Numbered from the stretch's first letter, positions 21,133-33,258 are shown. The stretch: DNA of 64,000 nt from Bidens hawaiensis (GCA_021521415.1 JAIQDT010003566.1:17058-81057), one strand, 5' to 3'. Numbers and translations are program-made. The notes: generated by a model not told the origin, from the letters alone.

Positions 21133-23363
21133 ATGGCCGATTCTAAGATTCACCCCGCCGTCACCGTCTCTAACATCAAAACCTTTATCCCCATTATTCT
21201 GGACAATGAATCCTCGGACTACAACACATGGTCTGAACTTTTCCAAATCCACTGCACCGCCTTTCTTGTTTCCGATCACCTCTCTCCTCGTTCCACAGAT
21301 AAACAAAAACAATCCACCTCGACTTCCCCTGCTGACTCGTGGGAACGATTGGATGCCATAGTTCTTCAATGGATCTATGGCACCATCTCCATCGACCTTC
21401 TCAAAACCGTCATCAAAACAAAAACAACGGCATATGACGCCTGGAAAGCCATTGAATCTCTATTCCAAGATAACAAGGCAACCCGTGCCCTTTTTCTTAA
21501 ACAAAAGTTTGCCAACACTCGGTTGGAAAACTTCCCCTCTATGGTTGTATACTGTCAAGAGATCAAGGTTATATCCGATCAACTCAACAATGTCGACGCA
21601 CCTCTTGAAGAACAAGATCTTGTCCTCCAAACCCTTGGTGGTTTAACAGAACAATACGAGACTATTGCCACTGTTCTCCAAAACACCAAACCTCTCCCTT
21701 ATTTCTTTGAGGTTCGCTCGCAACTTTGCATGAACGAAACCTCAAAGGAAAACAAATCCTTACAAGCAGCCTCTCAAACCGATACCGCTCTACACGTGCA
21801 TAGCCGAAACACATCAGCCTCCAACCCTTATGTCCCCATTACTGATACGCGGCACGATTATGGTCGTGGTCGGGGCCATTCACGAAGCCGAGGTCGCGGG
21901 CGTTCCAACTCTCAAACCACCAGAGGCCGAGGCTCTCCATACACGGCCCAATCTCAGCACCTTTACATTATCTTCCCAAATAATTGGGCCATCACTCAGT
22001 GGGCCAACCTACTCAATCAGACCCAAGCTTTCAGCCCACAACTAAACCATAACCCTCCATGCCCATACCCTTCAGTTCCCAAGCCCAATAACGGTCAAGG
22101 AATCCTTGGCCCAAGGCCGGACCAGGCCCACGTGGAGACATATAACCCAACTCCAACTGACATCGCCCAAGCCCTCTACACTCTCTCAATGAACCAACAA
22201 GTTGACCCGGTTGGATATATGGATACGGGCGCCTCTGGTCACATGCAACAAGGTACTCCCTCTTCGTCTATTTTTAATACTTGCACTAATAAACAGATTA
22301 TTGTTGGCAATGGTATGACCATTCCTGTGCTCGGACAAGGCAACCAAACCTTACCACCACCCTACCCACCATTTAAATTAAATAATGTCCTATATGCCCC
22401 TAACCTCATTTCTGTACGTCGTCTCACAACCGACAACTTACTTTCTATAGAATTTGACCCGTTTGGTTTTCTTGTGAAGGATCTCAAGACCAAGGAACCT
22501 ATCCTACGATGAAATAGCTCGGGAGATCTCTACCCGCTCACCACCAACTTCATCAAGTCTTTCACCACACCCACTGCTCTCACCGCTATTACTCAAGAAC
22601 GTTGGCATCAACGCCTTGGGCACCCGGGCAACAATCTATTGCAATCGTTAAAGTCTAGTTCCTTTATTAAATTTTGTAAACCAAATAAAACGCTTTGCGA
22701 ACCTTGCGTTTTTGGCAAAAGCATCAAACTTCCTTTTTATGATTCTATTAATGTCACTCATTTACCATTTGATATTATTCATAGTGACTTGTGGACCTCT
22801 CCGGTTTTAAGCACCGGTGGGCATCGATATTATATATTATTTCTTGATAACACCACCGATTTTCTATGGACATTTCCTATACATAATAAATCACAAGTGT
22901 ATACCACATTCACTCACTTCTACAACTTTATCCAAACTCAATTTGAAAGAAAAATAAAGCAATTCCAATGTGACAACGGCACCGAGTTTACTAACAATAA
23001 TTTCAAACAGTTTTGTCAATTAAATGGAATGCAATTTCGTTTTTCATGCCCACACACCTCCTCTCAAAACGGTAAAGCCGAACGTCAAATACGCACCATC
23101 AATAATATGGTTCGCACACTCTTAGCCCAAGCCTCTCTCCCACCCACATTCTGGCATCACGCGCTAGAAACCGCAACCTACCTGCTCAATATTCTCCCAA
23201 AGAAAAACCACCATTTTCAAACTCCAACCACTCTTCTATACAACGTCCTCCCCACATACGAACACCTTCGCGTGTTTGGCTGCCTTTGCTATCCCACCAT
23301 TCCCTCCACTACCATTAATAAACTCGCCAACCGCTCCAAACCATGTGTATTTCTTGGAATACA
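21133..23363 (+). pseudogene. Element Y gag-protease-integrase
   Basis: One frame runs from ATG 21133 to the truncation, broken only by TGA at 22510-22512. Gag contains DNESSDYNTWSELFQIHCTA and FANTRLENFPSMVVYCQEIK. An RG-rich linker follows, then the aspartic protease motif YMDTGASGHM. Integrase shows WHQRLGHPGNN, CEPCVFGKS, the first D in IHSDLWTS, the second in CDNGTEF, and the E in NGKAERQ. A clear CCHC zinc knuckle is not visible. Truncation removes the chromatin-targeting end of integrase and everything after it. Confidence 0.88.
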
Positions 23364-23368
23364 CTAGG

Positions 23369-24558
23369 AATATAATAAATGTCGGTCAATAATTGTTGCT
23401 CCCCCATTTTACCGACTAGCAATATCGACCCTTTCCCGCAAATATCAACATAAGACCCATCTCCGAATTTAATTTTGCCACCAACACGCTTATTTAACTC
23501 AGAGAAAAAAGATAGATTACCCGTCATATGGTTGCTCGCACCGTTATCCAAATACCACAAGTCTTGTTCGTTCGAACTACCCTCGTAATCTTTTGGTATA
23601 ACCTTCTGTTCATTCAAGTACACTTTTTCTTGAACGCACTGCACCATATACAGGGACGGGTCTTTTTCTTTTGCTTTGGCCAAATGTGCTTGCCTCTCTT
23701 TCCTTCGTACCGGACACCTCGAAACAAAGTGACCAATTTATCACAACGAAAGCATTGAACTTCCTAGTAATCCTTTTTACCCTTTCGTTTATCCCCTTCG
23801 TTGGACCCACCTTGTGAACCACGGTTCTGACTCCCACGTCCACCACCACGTCCACTACCACGTCCTCGGTTCGAAACTTTCCCGCTCCCCCTACTCGATT
23901 CGCGTGAAGACTGCTTCGAACTCGAAGAGGATTCAGAATTATTAAACAAAAGTTTACCTTCTTCAGAACGCAACACGTGTCCTTTGATACGCTCCTCATA
24001 ATTCTTTAACCTCCCGACAACATCCTCAAAACCGACTGTTTTAAGGTCTAACACTTGCTCGAGGGATGCTACAACTTGGATAAACCGGCTCGGCAGGCTC
24101 GTGAAGAATTTCTGAACTAACTTCCTTTCTTTTAACGGTTATCCAAGTGTGGCTGCTTTAGAAGAGATCGCGGTTATTCTCGAGGCATAATCGTTAATGG
24201 TTTCGGTTTCTTTCATCATCAAACCGTCAAATTCACGTATTAACGTATGAAGTCTAGCATCCTTCACACGTTCCGCGCCCATATTTCTTGACTTTATGGC
24301 ATCCCACGTCTCTTTTGCCAATTTAAAATTACCGATTTGAAGTATCTGTTCCTCGGGAATCGACTGAAACAGAAGCGCCTTCGCGATGTTATTTTGCTTC
24401 GCGTCATTAGAGCCAGGGTTAATCACAACCCAAACTCCATGAATCCCAAAAATAACCTCCATATGCATACTCGAAATTATGTAGTTTGTTTTCGTCAAAC
24501 GCGGACACTGAAATGATCCGGAGATCGTCTCCTTTTTCGCTTGGTTCGCATCACTCAT
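23369..24558 (-). pseudogene. Element X gag-protease
   Basis: From ATG 24558 the minus strand encodes a Copia gag (MSDANQAKKETISGSFQCPR, then KLAKETWDAIKSRN). After a frameshift near 24139 it continues with an SSSSKQSSRESSRG and glycine-arginine-rich linker. A zinc-knuckle remnant (CFRCDK) follows a stop near 23766, then the protease motif WYLDNGASNHMTG and TDIYYIPS, where Y is inserted. Several frame breaks make it inactive. Confidence 0.85.
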
Positions 24559-25024
24559 CTTGGTTCTACGGCTGTAGGTTACCGAAACATCCCGTAACCT
24601 TGATTCAATTTTCTTGAAACTGGTCTTGTTGGTTGCAAAACACAAATAAAGTTGGTATACTTTATGTAAAGAAACTTTATATTTAATCAACTTAAAAGTT
24701 TCTTTTGTTTGCTTTTTGGTTTCGTGGCTTCTGTCCACAAAATATGAAAACCCTTTTTTGACTTGCAGATTTCCTTTTTTGTGTTTCCCAAGCTCCTACC
24801 TCAACAAACAATAAACTCCAACAAATAAAAGAAGCCGATCCTTAAAAACCTCGATTGTAGAACAGGCCGACTAACACCGGTGATTATCTAATCTCCGATG
24901 GGAGTTCCCTCTCGTCGCAGGTTACTCCTATTTCTGAATCGATTGCTGCTCTCTCCCCTCACGTCGCAGGTTTGGGTTGCTGCCACTGCTGAATCGATTG
25001 AACGCTGGCCGATTATGTTGTTCT

Positions 25025-25925
25025 TGTTGGAATTACGTATGCCCGAGACACATACTTATACTAATGTGGCTAACTGTGTTTGATCCAAGTCGGGTCATAC
25101 CCAATAACAAGCTAAACGACACCAAATGTATTCTTTTAGTGATTTGATCATTTAAACGAATACCGAACACTACTTGTTTAGAAAATTGGTTTTCTAAACA
25201 AACACACTTGAGGATTTAAATAAATTATGTGGATAATTTGTTTATATAAATTAATTATTTAATTGGTTAAATAATTATATAAATGTATGTGCATTTTATG
25301 AAATGAGTTTTATAAAATAAATTGGAGATGTTTTAATGGTTAAAACAAAAGCAAAAAAAAAAAAAAAAAAAAAAAAATAATAATAATATCAAAAAAACGG
25401 CCACCCCATGTGGGTGGAAGTTTTTGTCCTTTTATGCCTTGTCTCCATGTGATGGGAACCTTTTACATCCCCAATAAGATTACATGCATTTTGGGGTCTT
25501 GGGTGTGTAGATTATTATTCAAAAATTTTGAATCAAGAAACTCCTCTAACTCTCTCTCAAGTTCACGGCCAAACCAAGGAGTTTTGGGAGAGCTTGTGAG
25601 CTTGTTTAAGTGTTCATAAATCCTAGCAATCAAGTTGGTGTTGTCACAAATAGCTTGGGGTATCACTATCTTGAGGTCTTCTTCTTTGGAGGCTTGCCAT
25701 TCATCCACCATCATCTTCAATATCTTACTTATTCTTCTAAAGGTAGAAGAAGGTACATTTACATTTTGTGAGCATATTGTTCTTGTAATTTTGATCCTTG
25801 TTCATTGGGTTTTGATTATTAACATAATGGTATGTTCATAACTAGATTTAAAATCTAAGCTTCCGTTGCGTTTTCTAGTTAAATATGGTTAACTTGACTT
25901 TGATAAACTTGTATAAAACCCAACA
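25025..25925 (+). repeat. 5' LTR of element Z
   Basis: 901 bp with a run of 25 A near 25353-25377. Open frames on either strand here recur in the 3' LTR only because the LTRs are duplicates, and they are not taken as genes. Confidence 0.93.
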
Positions 25926-25926
25926 A

Positions 25927-25942
25927 TGGCATCAAGAGCCGG
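25927..25942 (+). promoter_or_regulatory. Primer binding site of element Z
   Basis: TGGCATCAAGAGCCGG begins one base after the 5' LTR. It resembles the initiator Met-tRNA complementary TGGTATCAGAGCC found in many Copia elements, with differences. Confidence 0.7.
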
Positions 25943-27149
25943 TTACAAGGACTTATGCTCCTTGCATGTTCATAGATTTCGGGTTTTTCATGGGTGAAAA
26001 AGGGGTCCGAAATTTTGGTGGATTTTACCCCATGGTTTTGTAAGATCTTGACATGCATGCAAAGATCTTAGGAAACCATTATTAACATTTGGATGTTGAA
26101 AATAAAAAAAAATATATATAAAAAATTTTGGGCCGTAGCCTCTTGGGGGGGGGGGGGCCGGTTTTTTTTTTTTTTGGGGTTTTGGGCATTGGTTGCTTAG
26201 GTTGCATGCTTAGAACATTTGGTATGTTTGGATGTGTCATAACCGAAACCTAGACCTTGGATGTGTTGTTTGTGTATGTTGATTATGTTTATTATTCAAT
26301 ATGGTTGTAATAATTCATAATCTTAGGCTTGTGTAATTTATTTATTCATAAATTGGTTTGTAATAAATAGATTAATTGCATTTTCCTTTTTTAGAAAAAT
26401 ATGTATTAGGATACATTTTGTAAAAAAAATTGAAGATGCAAGTTTTGGTGGATTTGGGCCTTGGGCCGAAAATTTTGGGCTTATTGGGCCTCACCGGCCC
26501 ATCATGGGATTCAAGCCCATTAGGCCCATAAATTTCACTCTTGGGCCCAAGAAGACTTTTGGAAGTTTGGAGCCCATTAACAAGCCCAACAAGAACACAA
26601 CAACTTGGAGAGGATACTTGAAGCATTTGGATGCAAGATCAAGTGGGAGTCAACATTCCATCCTTGTGTCATGTTTTGTCCCTTAGGTGTGACCTATGAC
26701 CTATACTTGTTTCGGCTAACAAGTATGGTCAAACTTAGTGGTTCTCGGTTATGACTATATTTTGCATGTGTATGCTTGGTTGTTTGTTTTACTTATTGTA
26801 ATGTGTGGTTGATAGATATTAGGATATCCAAACCGTCACATAGGAACGACAACAAGCATAAAACGGGTTCTAATATATATTTGGTAATATCGCGTCAATT
26901 AGTTTAATTAAATGGGTTTATTAAAACTAAGCGATCACTCACATATAATAAAATTGGTTTTATTATAACTTGAACCTTGAAAATTGGTTTTCAAAATCGC
27001 CATATTACTAAATGCATGTTAGGATATGGCATTATGTTTTTCAAACTAGAATATTGGAAAACTTAAAAATCCCTTTTTCTTAATTACCAAGGAAACAAGT
27101 CTAACACCATCCTTTTGTAAGACACTTAACGTATTAGGAAACTTTAAAT

Positions 27150-27460
27150 GGGATAAAGGTCACCTAACCATTTTGAGCAAACTAATATACTTAGGGTAAT
27201 ATTAACATATTTGTGGGATAAAGGTCACCTAACCACTTGTATGTTAATCTTACATGTTTATACAAGTAGGACGACTTGAATTGGAAACCATGTGATAAAG
27301 GTCACCTAAGCATGGGGTCCAATGGTGTTGATGGGATAAACATGCCAATACGAAAAAAAGGATTTCGAATGGTCCCATACCTCTAGAAGTTGCAAAGGGT
27401 TGCAATTGTCAAGATTGACTACCTTGTTAAATCAAATAACGGGATAAAGGTCACCTAACC
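27150..27460 (+). repeat. Four copies of a 20-bp motif in the element Z leader
   Basis: GGGATAAAGGTCACCTAACC occurs at 27150-27169, 27215-27234 and 27441-27460, with a two-mismatch copy at 27292-27311. The intervening sequences are unrelated, so this is a dispersed motif rather than a simple tandem array. Confidence 0.9.
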
Positions 27461-27578
27461 GAAATTTGATTTATCGTTGGATTCTAGAATTTAATTATTA
27501 TTTTAAAATTTGGAATAAAAGGGTATTAATAATTAAATTGTTTATAATACTAAAATAGAACTTTGTTAAATTTTGTAG

Positions 27579-30500
27579 ATGGCCGCTAACAATGCAAACA
27601 CCTCTACCCATAACACCCGTAACCTATCCTTAAGAACCATCCTTGAAAAGGATCGTCTAAACCATAATAACTTTATGGATTGGTATCGCAACTTGAGAAT
27701 AGTTCTCAAGCAAGAAGAGATATCATATGTCTTAGACGATCCCATTCCCGACGAGCCTAACGTGGAAGATGAGGAGGCTTATAACGATTGGGTCAAGTAC
27801 ACCAAAGATTCGGTGCAAGCCTCTTGCCTCATGTTAGGGACTATGATTCCCGAAATCCAAAAGGATTTCGAGCATCATGGGGCATACGACATGATAACTC
27901 AATTGAAGGAAATGTTCCTTCAACAAGCTAGAGCGGAACGTTTCGAAACGGTTCGAGCGTTTCATGCATGTCGTATGGAGGAAACCCAAAGCGTCTCATC
28001 TTATGTCCTAAAGATGAAAAGCTACATTGAAAAGCTTCGTAGGTTGAATTGTCCCGTCTCTAATGAGTTGGCTACGGATTTGATCCTCAACTCTTTGACC
28101 AAAAGGTTTGAAACCTTTGTCATGAACTATAACATGAATGGATGGGACAAAAGCATTGGTGAGCTTCACGCAATGCTAAGAACGGCCGAAGCGGGAATGG
28201 GTAAAAGGGTTTTACCCGTTCTAACAATCAATGAAGGCAAAAGGGGACATAACTCCAAACCCAAAGCAAGTGTTGCTAAGGGCAAGGGCCACGTCCAAGG
28301 AAAGGGAAAGAGGAAAGCCATCACGCCCATCAAACCGAAGGAAAAGAAGCAAAAGGTTGCGGCGCAAGATCCATGCTTTGAGTGTGGAGAGATAGGTCAT
28401 TGGAAAAGGAATTGTCCGACCTATCTCAATGCATTAAAAGATAAGAGGGATGCGGGGCATACCTCAGGTATTATCTTTACTATATATGTTGAACTAAATG
28501 TTATTTCTTCAAATACATGGGTACTTGATACCGGATGTGGAACTCACATTTGCAATTTGTTGCAGGGGTTCAAAAGAAATAAACAACTCAACAAAGGGGA
28601 CATTAGTCTCTTTATGGGCAATGGAGCAAGAGTTGAAGTCCAAGCTCAAGGAGACTACTTGTTAAAACTTCCAAGTGGTTTGGAAGTAATTTTGAAAAAT
28701 GTCTTGTATGCTCCTAAGTTAAGGAGAAACATTATTTCCGTGTCCCTTTTAAAACAATGTGGCTTTGATTTTAAATTTGTGGATTATGATATTCATGTTT
28801 TGATGAATGGCATATTTTATTTTAAAGCTATACCCATGAATGGTATATATGAAATAGATCAAAGTAGTATGTCACATAGTAGTTCAATGTATAATGTCAA
28901 CACCAAGAAACTCAAGAAGGACTTGGGTGATTCCTATCTTTGGCATTGTCGCCTTGGACATATAAGCAAGAATCGCATGCAAACTCTTCGCAAGAGTGGT
29001 ATTCTAGAAACCAATGAGTTTGATTCATTTGATGTATGTGAATCTTGTTTACAAGGCAAAATGACAAAGCAACCCTTTAATAAAACTTTTGAAAGGTCAA
29101 AAGAATTATTGGGTATCATACATTCGGATGTATGTGGTCCTTTTAGACCAATGACTAGGAATGGTGAAAGATACTTCATTACCTTTATTGACGATTATAG
29201 TCGATATGGTTATGTGTACTTATTGAAACACAAAGATGAAGCTTTTGAAATGTTCAAAGACTTCAAAACTGAAGTAGAAAGGCAACTCAAAACCACAATC
29301 AAAGTACTTCGTAGTGATAGAGGAGGTGAATACCTAAGTGGTGTTTTTCAAGATCATCTTAAGAGTTGTGGAATTATTTCACAACTTACTCCACCTGGAA
29401 CACCACAACATAATGGTGTGTCTGAAAGGAGAAATCGTACCCTATTAGATATGGTTCGATCGATGATGGCTAGAAGCACTTTACCTCTATCATTTTGGGG
29501 CTATGCTTTACTTTCCGCTGTTCGCATATTGAATATGGCTCCAACCAAGAAAGTGGAGAAGACACCTTTTGAAATATGGCATGGAAAGGCTCCATCGCTA
29601 TCATTCTTAAAAGTTTGGGGTTGTGAAACTTATGTAAAGCTAGACACCCCAAACAAATTAGAAGTCCGATCCACTAAGTGTATCTTTATTGGTTACCCTA
29701 AAGATGATATAGGATATTACTTTTACGATCCTAGTGAGCAAAATGTTATTATTGCTCGAAAGGGTAAGTTCTTGGAAACTAAGTTCCTTAAGGAAGGAAC
29801 TAATAGTAGAACAGTGAAATTTGATGAGGATCAAGAATCACAAGATGATACACAATTGGTTGATACTAGCACTCAACAAGAGGTTGTTGAAAGTGATCAA
29901 GTGGTTGATCAAAACACACAAAACGTTCGCAGATCTGGTAGAGTTAGCAATCCACCCGAAAGATATGGATTTTTTGTAGAAGGTTGCTACGTGGTAGATT
30001 CGGATGAACCAACCACATACCGTGATGCAATGTCCAAGAATGATTGTGACAAATGGCTTGAAGCCATGAACGTTGAGATGCAATCCATGTATGACAACCA
30101 AGTTTGGGAATTGGTTGAACCACCACTTAACACCAAAACTGTTGGAAGTAAGTGGGTTTTCAAAAGAAAAACTGATATGCATGGAAACTTGGATACTTAT
30201 AAAGCAAGACTTGTAGCTAAAGGTTTCACTCAAACTCAAGGGGTTGATTATGATGAAACTTTTTCGCCTGTGGCAATGCTAAAGTCTATTAGGATATTAT
30301 TTGCCATAGCTGCACATTATGATTATGAAATTTGGCAAATGGATGTCAAGACCGCTTTCCTAAATGGATATCTTGAGGAAGATGTCTATATGGTTCAGCC
30401 TGAAGGTTTTGTCGATCCAAAACATCCTAATAAAGTATGCAAGTTAAAGAAATCAATCTATGGATTGAAACAAGCATCTAGAACTTGGAATCATCGTTTT

Positions 30501-31589
30501 GATGAAGAAATCAAAAATTTTGGATTCATCAAGAACGCTGATGAGGCTTGTGTGTATAAAAAGGCTAGTGGGAGTATAATTACCTTCTTAGTATTGTATG
30601 TCGATGACATTCTACTATTTGGAAATGACATTCCAACCATGGAAAGCGTTAAGGCTTGGCTTGGAAGTAGATTTTCCATCAAGGATCTTGGTGAAGCTGC
30701 CTATATTTTGGGAATAAAGATCTATAGGGATAGGTCAAGGCGCTTGATAGGTTTGAACCAAAGTACATACATTGATAAGATCTTGAAAAGGTTCAAGATG
30801 GAAAACTCCAAGAAAGGTTTTGTACCTATTCAAAGAGGGACCATATTGAGTTCAGATCAATGTCCAAGCTCAAAGGGTGAGCAAGAGATGATGAAACAAA
30901 TCCCATATGCTTCTGCTATAGGATCCATCATGTATGCGATGATATGTACTAGACCGGATGTGTCATGCGCTTTGAGCATGACAAGCAGATACCAACAGAA
31001 TCCAGGAAACAGTCATTGGATGGCTGTTAAGAGCATATTGAAATACCTTAGGAGAACTAAGGATATGTTTCTGATATATGGATCTGGTGAGGAGGAACTC
31101 GCTATAAAAGGTTACACGGATGCGAGCTTCCAAACTGATCGAGATGATTCTCGATCACAGTCTGGGTATGTGTTCACTCTTAATGGAGGAGCTGTCTCTT
31201 GGAAGAGCTCAAAACAGGAAGTGGTAGCATTGTCCACTACAGAATCAGAATACATCGCCGCTTCATTAGCAGCTCAGGAAGCTGCATGGTTGAAGAAATT
31301 CATTACTGATCTAGGGGTGGTCTCTTCCATTCAAGACCCCCTAGAAATCTTTTGTGACAACGAGGGTGCGATTGCTCAAATCAAGGAACCTCGTTCGCAC
31401 CAAAAGACAAGGCACATAGAGCGGAGATTCAACTACATAAGGGATGAAGTTGAAAAAGGAAAGATATGTATTCGCAAAGTTGGAACTGATCAAAATCTTG
31501 CGGATCCATTCACGAAGCTCCTAGAAAGACCGAAACATGAGCGTCATACGAGTGGCTTAGGACTTCGATATTCTAGTAATTGGATTTGA
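27579..31589 (+). CDS. Copia gag-pol polyprotein of element Z (1336 aa, intact)
   Basis: A single frame encodes all proteins needed for Copia retrotransposition in cytoplasmic particles and nuclear integration. Gag occupies roughly residues 1-300 (NFMDWYRNLRIVLKQEE), with a CCHC knuckle CFECGEIGHWKRNC at about 265-278. The aspartic protease motif is LDTGCGTHIC near 316. Integrase has HCRLGH and CESCLQGK (about 456-495), with catalytic D in HSDVCGPF, D in RSDRGGEY and E in NGVSERRN. Reverse transcriptase (about 850-1040) carries LYVDDILLF. RNase H (about 1177-1310) shows KGYTDASF, TESEYIAA and FCDNEGAI. The start is the first ATG after the leader and is followed by a typical gag N-terminus. 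No missing catalytic residue was noticed. Lineage (Tork/Angela-like) is only a guess. Confidence 0.95.
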   Translation: MAANNANTSTHNTRNLSLRTILEKDRLNHNNFMDWYRNLRIVLKQEEISYVLDDPIPDEPNVEDEEAYNDWVKYTKDSVQASCLMLGTMIPEIQKDFEHHGAYDMITQLKEMFLQQARAERFETVRAFHACRMEETQSVSSYVLKMKSYIEKLRRLNCPVSNELATDLILNSLTKRFETFVMNYNMNGWDKSIGELHAMLRTAEAGMGKRVLPVLTINEGKRGHNSKPKASVAKGKGHVQGKGKRKAITPIKPKEKKQKVAAQDPCFECGEIGHWKRNCPTYLNALKDKRDAGHTSGIIFTIYVELNVISSNTWVLDTGCGTHICNLLQGFKRNKQLNKGDISLFMGNGARVEVQAQGDYLLKLPSGLEVILKNVLYAPKLRRNIISVSLLKQCGFDFKFVDYDIHVLMNGIFYFKAIPMNGIYEIDQSSMSHSSSMYNVNTKKLKKDLGDSYLWHCRLGHISKNRMQTLRKSGILETNEFDSFDVCESCLQGKMTKQPFNKTFERSKELLGIIHSDVCGPFRPMTRNGERYFITFIDDYSRYGYVYLLKHKDEAFEMFKDFKTEVERQLKTTIKVLRSDRGGEYLSGVFQDHLKSCGIISQLTPPGTPQHNGVSERRNRTLLDMVRSMMARSTLPLSFWGYALLSAVRILNMAPTKKVEKTPFEIWHGKAPSLSFLKVWGCETYVKLDTPNKLEVRSTKCIFIGYPKDDIGYYFYDPSEQNVIIARKGKFLETKFLKEGTNSRTVKFDEDQESQDDTQLVDTSTQQEVVESDQVVDQNTQNVRRSGRVSNPPERYGFFVEGCYVVDSDEPTTYRDAMSKNDCDKWLEAMNVEMQSMYDNQVWELVEPPLNTKTVGSKWVFKRKTDMHGNLDTYKARLVAKGFTQTQGVDYDETFSPVAMLKSIRILFAIAAHYDYEIWQMDVKTAFLNGYLEEDVYMVQPEGFVDPKHPNKVCKLKKSIYGLKQASRTWNHRFDEEIKNFGFIKNADEACVYKKASGSIITFLVLYVDDILLFGNDIPTMESVKAWLGSRFSIKDLGEAAYILGIKIYRDRSRRLIGLNQSTYIDKILKRFKMENSKKGFVPIQRGTILSSDQCPSSKGEQEMMKQIPYASAIGSIMYAMICTRPDVSCALSMTSRYQQNPGNSHWMAVKSILKYLRRTKDMFLIYGSGEEELAIKGYTDASFQTDRDDSRSQSGYVFTLNGGAVSWKSSKQEVVALSTTESEYIAASLAAQEAAWLKKFITDLGVVSSIQDPLEIFCDNEGAIAQIKEPRSHQKTRHIERRFNYIRDEVEKGKICIRKVGTDQNLADPFTKLLERPKHERHTSGLGLRYSSNWI

Positions 31590-32345
31590 TCTATTTTGTA
31601 TTAAAGTTTAAAAGACTTTTGTAATTTAACTCTTTTATATGATTATGGAATCTTGAGTTAAATTCTAAATTTTGCATGTTTAATCCATGAATAAGTTATC
31701 TTATTCTAAAAGTCCGTAGTCGATCACATTTGTGGGAACAAATATGAAGCAAGACTATTATGAACTAGGATTGGTAGATATTCATAAGGAATGAATATGG
31801 AGCATAGGATTGCTGCCAAAGTTCATAGATATTTGTGGGATACAAATATTGGACTGACCCGCTCTCAATATTACTACATGGAGTCGATTGACTTGATCAT
31901 TAGTAACCTTGAGTAAAGGAGAATTTCATATTATCCTAAGACCTGAGATGTATATTGGGTCTTGATTTTCACCGAGTATTACACTTTGACTCTCCCCTTC
32001 GCTATTCGTAAAAGATGGTACATAAGGATGAGCTCGGGTGGGGTATAAAGTGATAGTGAGAGGCGTATACAGTCAAGACGGAATTTGTTCCTCTTATGTG
32101 TTGAGAGTTTAGATGTCTAAGGCCTGATAAAGTTGAATTGTAAAGAGAATGATCACCTATGTCTCTTAGATCCAACATGACATCTAGTAACAAAGGGATA
32201 TAATGATAGATTCACCTAAATCATATCAAGTAAGGGGCTTGAAGGGATGATGTTATTGAATGGCACTTCGTCAAACACATTAGGGGTGGTGAACTGTTGT
32301 TAGGCGGTATTCACCACTTGCATTAATTTTCTATGTATCTCGTGC

Positions 32346-32356
32346 AAGTGGGAGAT
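32346..32356 (+). promoter_or_regulatory. Polypurine tract of element Z
   Basis: AAGTGGGAGAT lies directly before the 3' LTR TGTTGG, the usual position and composition for the plus-strand primer of Copia elements. Confidence 0.85.
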
Positions 32357-33258
32357 TGTTGGAATTACGTATGCCCGAGACACATACTTATACTAATGTG
32401 GCTAACTGTGTTTGATCCAAGTCGGGTCATACCCAATAACAAGCTAAACGACACCAAATGTATTCTTTTAGTGATTTGATCATTTAAACGAATACCGAAC
32501 ACTACTTGTTTAGAAAATTGGTTTTCTAAACAAACACACTTGAGGATTTAAATAAATTATGTGGATAATTTGTTTATATAAATTAATTATTTAATTGGTT
32601 AAATAATTATATAAATGTATGTGCATTTTATGAAATGAGTTTTATAAAATAAATTGGAGATGTTTTAATGGTTAAAACAAAAGCAAAAAAAAAAAAAAAA
32701 AAAAAAAAAATAATAATAATATCAAAAAAACGGCCACCCCATGTGGGTGGAAGTTTTTGTCCTTTTATGCCTTGTCTCCATGTGATGGGAACCTTTTACA
32801 TCCCCAATAAGATTACATGCATTTTGGGGTCTTGGGTGTGTAGATTATTATTCAAAAATTTTGAATCAAGAAACTCCTCTAACTCTCTCTCAAGTTCACG
32901 GCCAAACCAAGGAGTTTTGGGAGAGCTTGTGAGCTTGTTTAAGTGTTCATAAATCCTAGCAATCAAGTTGGTGTTGTCACAAATAGCTTGGGGTATCACT
33001 ATCTTGAGGTCTTCTTCTTTGGAGGCTTGCCATTCATCCACCATCATCTTCAATATCTTACTTATTCTTCTAAAGGTAGAAGAAGGTACATTTACATTTT
33101 GTGAGCATATTGTTCTTGTAATTTTGATCCTTGTTCATTGGGTTTTGATTATTAACATAATGGTATGTTCATAACTAGATTTAAAATCTAAGCTTCCGTT
33201 GCGTTTTCTAGTTAAATATGGTTAACTTGACTTTGATAAACTTGTATAAAACCCAACA
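32357..33258 (+). repeat. 3' LTR of element Z
   Basis: 902 bp, matching the 5' LTR throughout by eye, with 26 rather than 25 A in the A run. It is followed by the target duplication GTTCT. Confidence 0.93.

Larger units (their letters stand above)
20886..23363 (+). mobile_element. Copia element Y, 5' half only, with exact target duplication
   Basis: It carries a 5' LTR, primer binding site, gag, protease and most of integrase, then stops abruptly at GGAATACA within the integrase C-terminal region (...KPCVFLGIH). CTAGG lies on both sides (20881-20885 and 23364-23368), and joining the flanks restores the element X reading IYYIPSLQSN. So Y inserted precisely in X, yet it lacks RT, RNase H and a 3' LTR. 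Confidence 0.85.
25025..33258 (+). mobile_element. Full-length Copia element Z (8.2 kb), young insertion
   Basis: The termini are TGTTGG and CCCAACA, with perfect target duplication GTTCT (25020-25024 and 33259-33263). The two LTRs (25025-25925 and 32357-33258) look identical by eye except for one A in a long A run. The order is LTR, primer binding site, a 1.65 kb leader, one intact gag-pol frame, a 0.77 kb 3' spacer, polypurine tract, LTR. It sits in the leader of element X. Identical LTRs, an intact frame and a perfect duplication point to recent transposition. Confidence 0.95.

Noticed and set aside
25463..25720. 85-codon minus-strand open frame repeated identically at 32796-33053
   Set aside because: Both lie in the LTRs of element Z and are identical because the LTRs are; no domain is recognised, so this is not a gene pair.
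29838..30239. 133-codon minus-strand frame within element Z
   Set aside because: It is the shadow of the intact gag-pol frame on the other strand.
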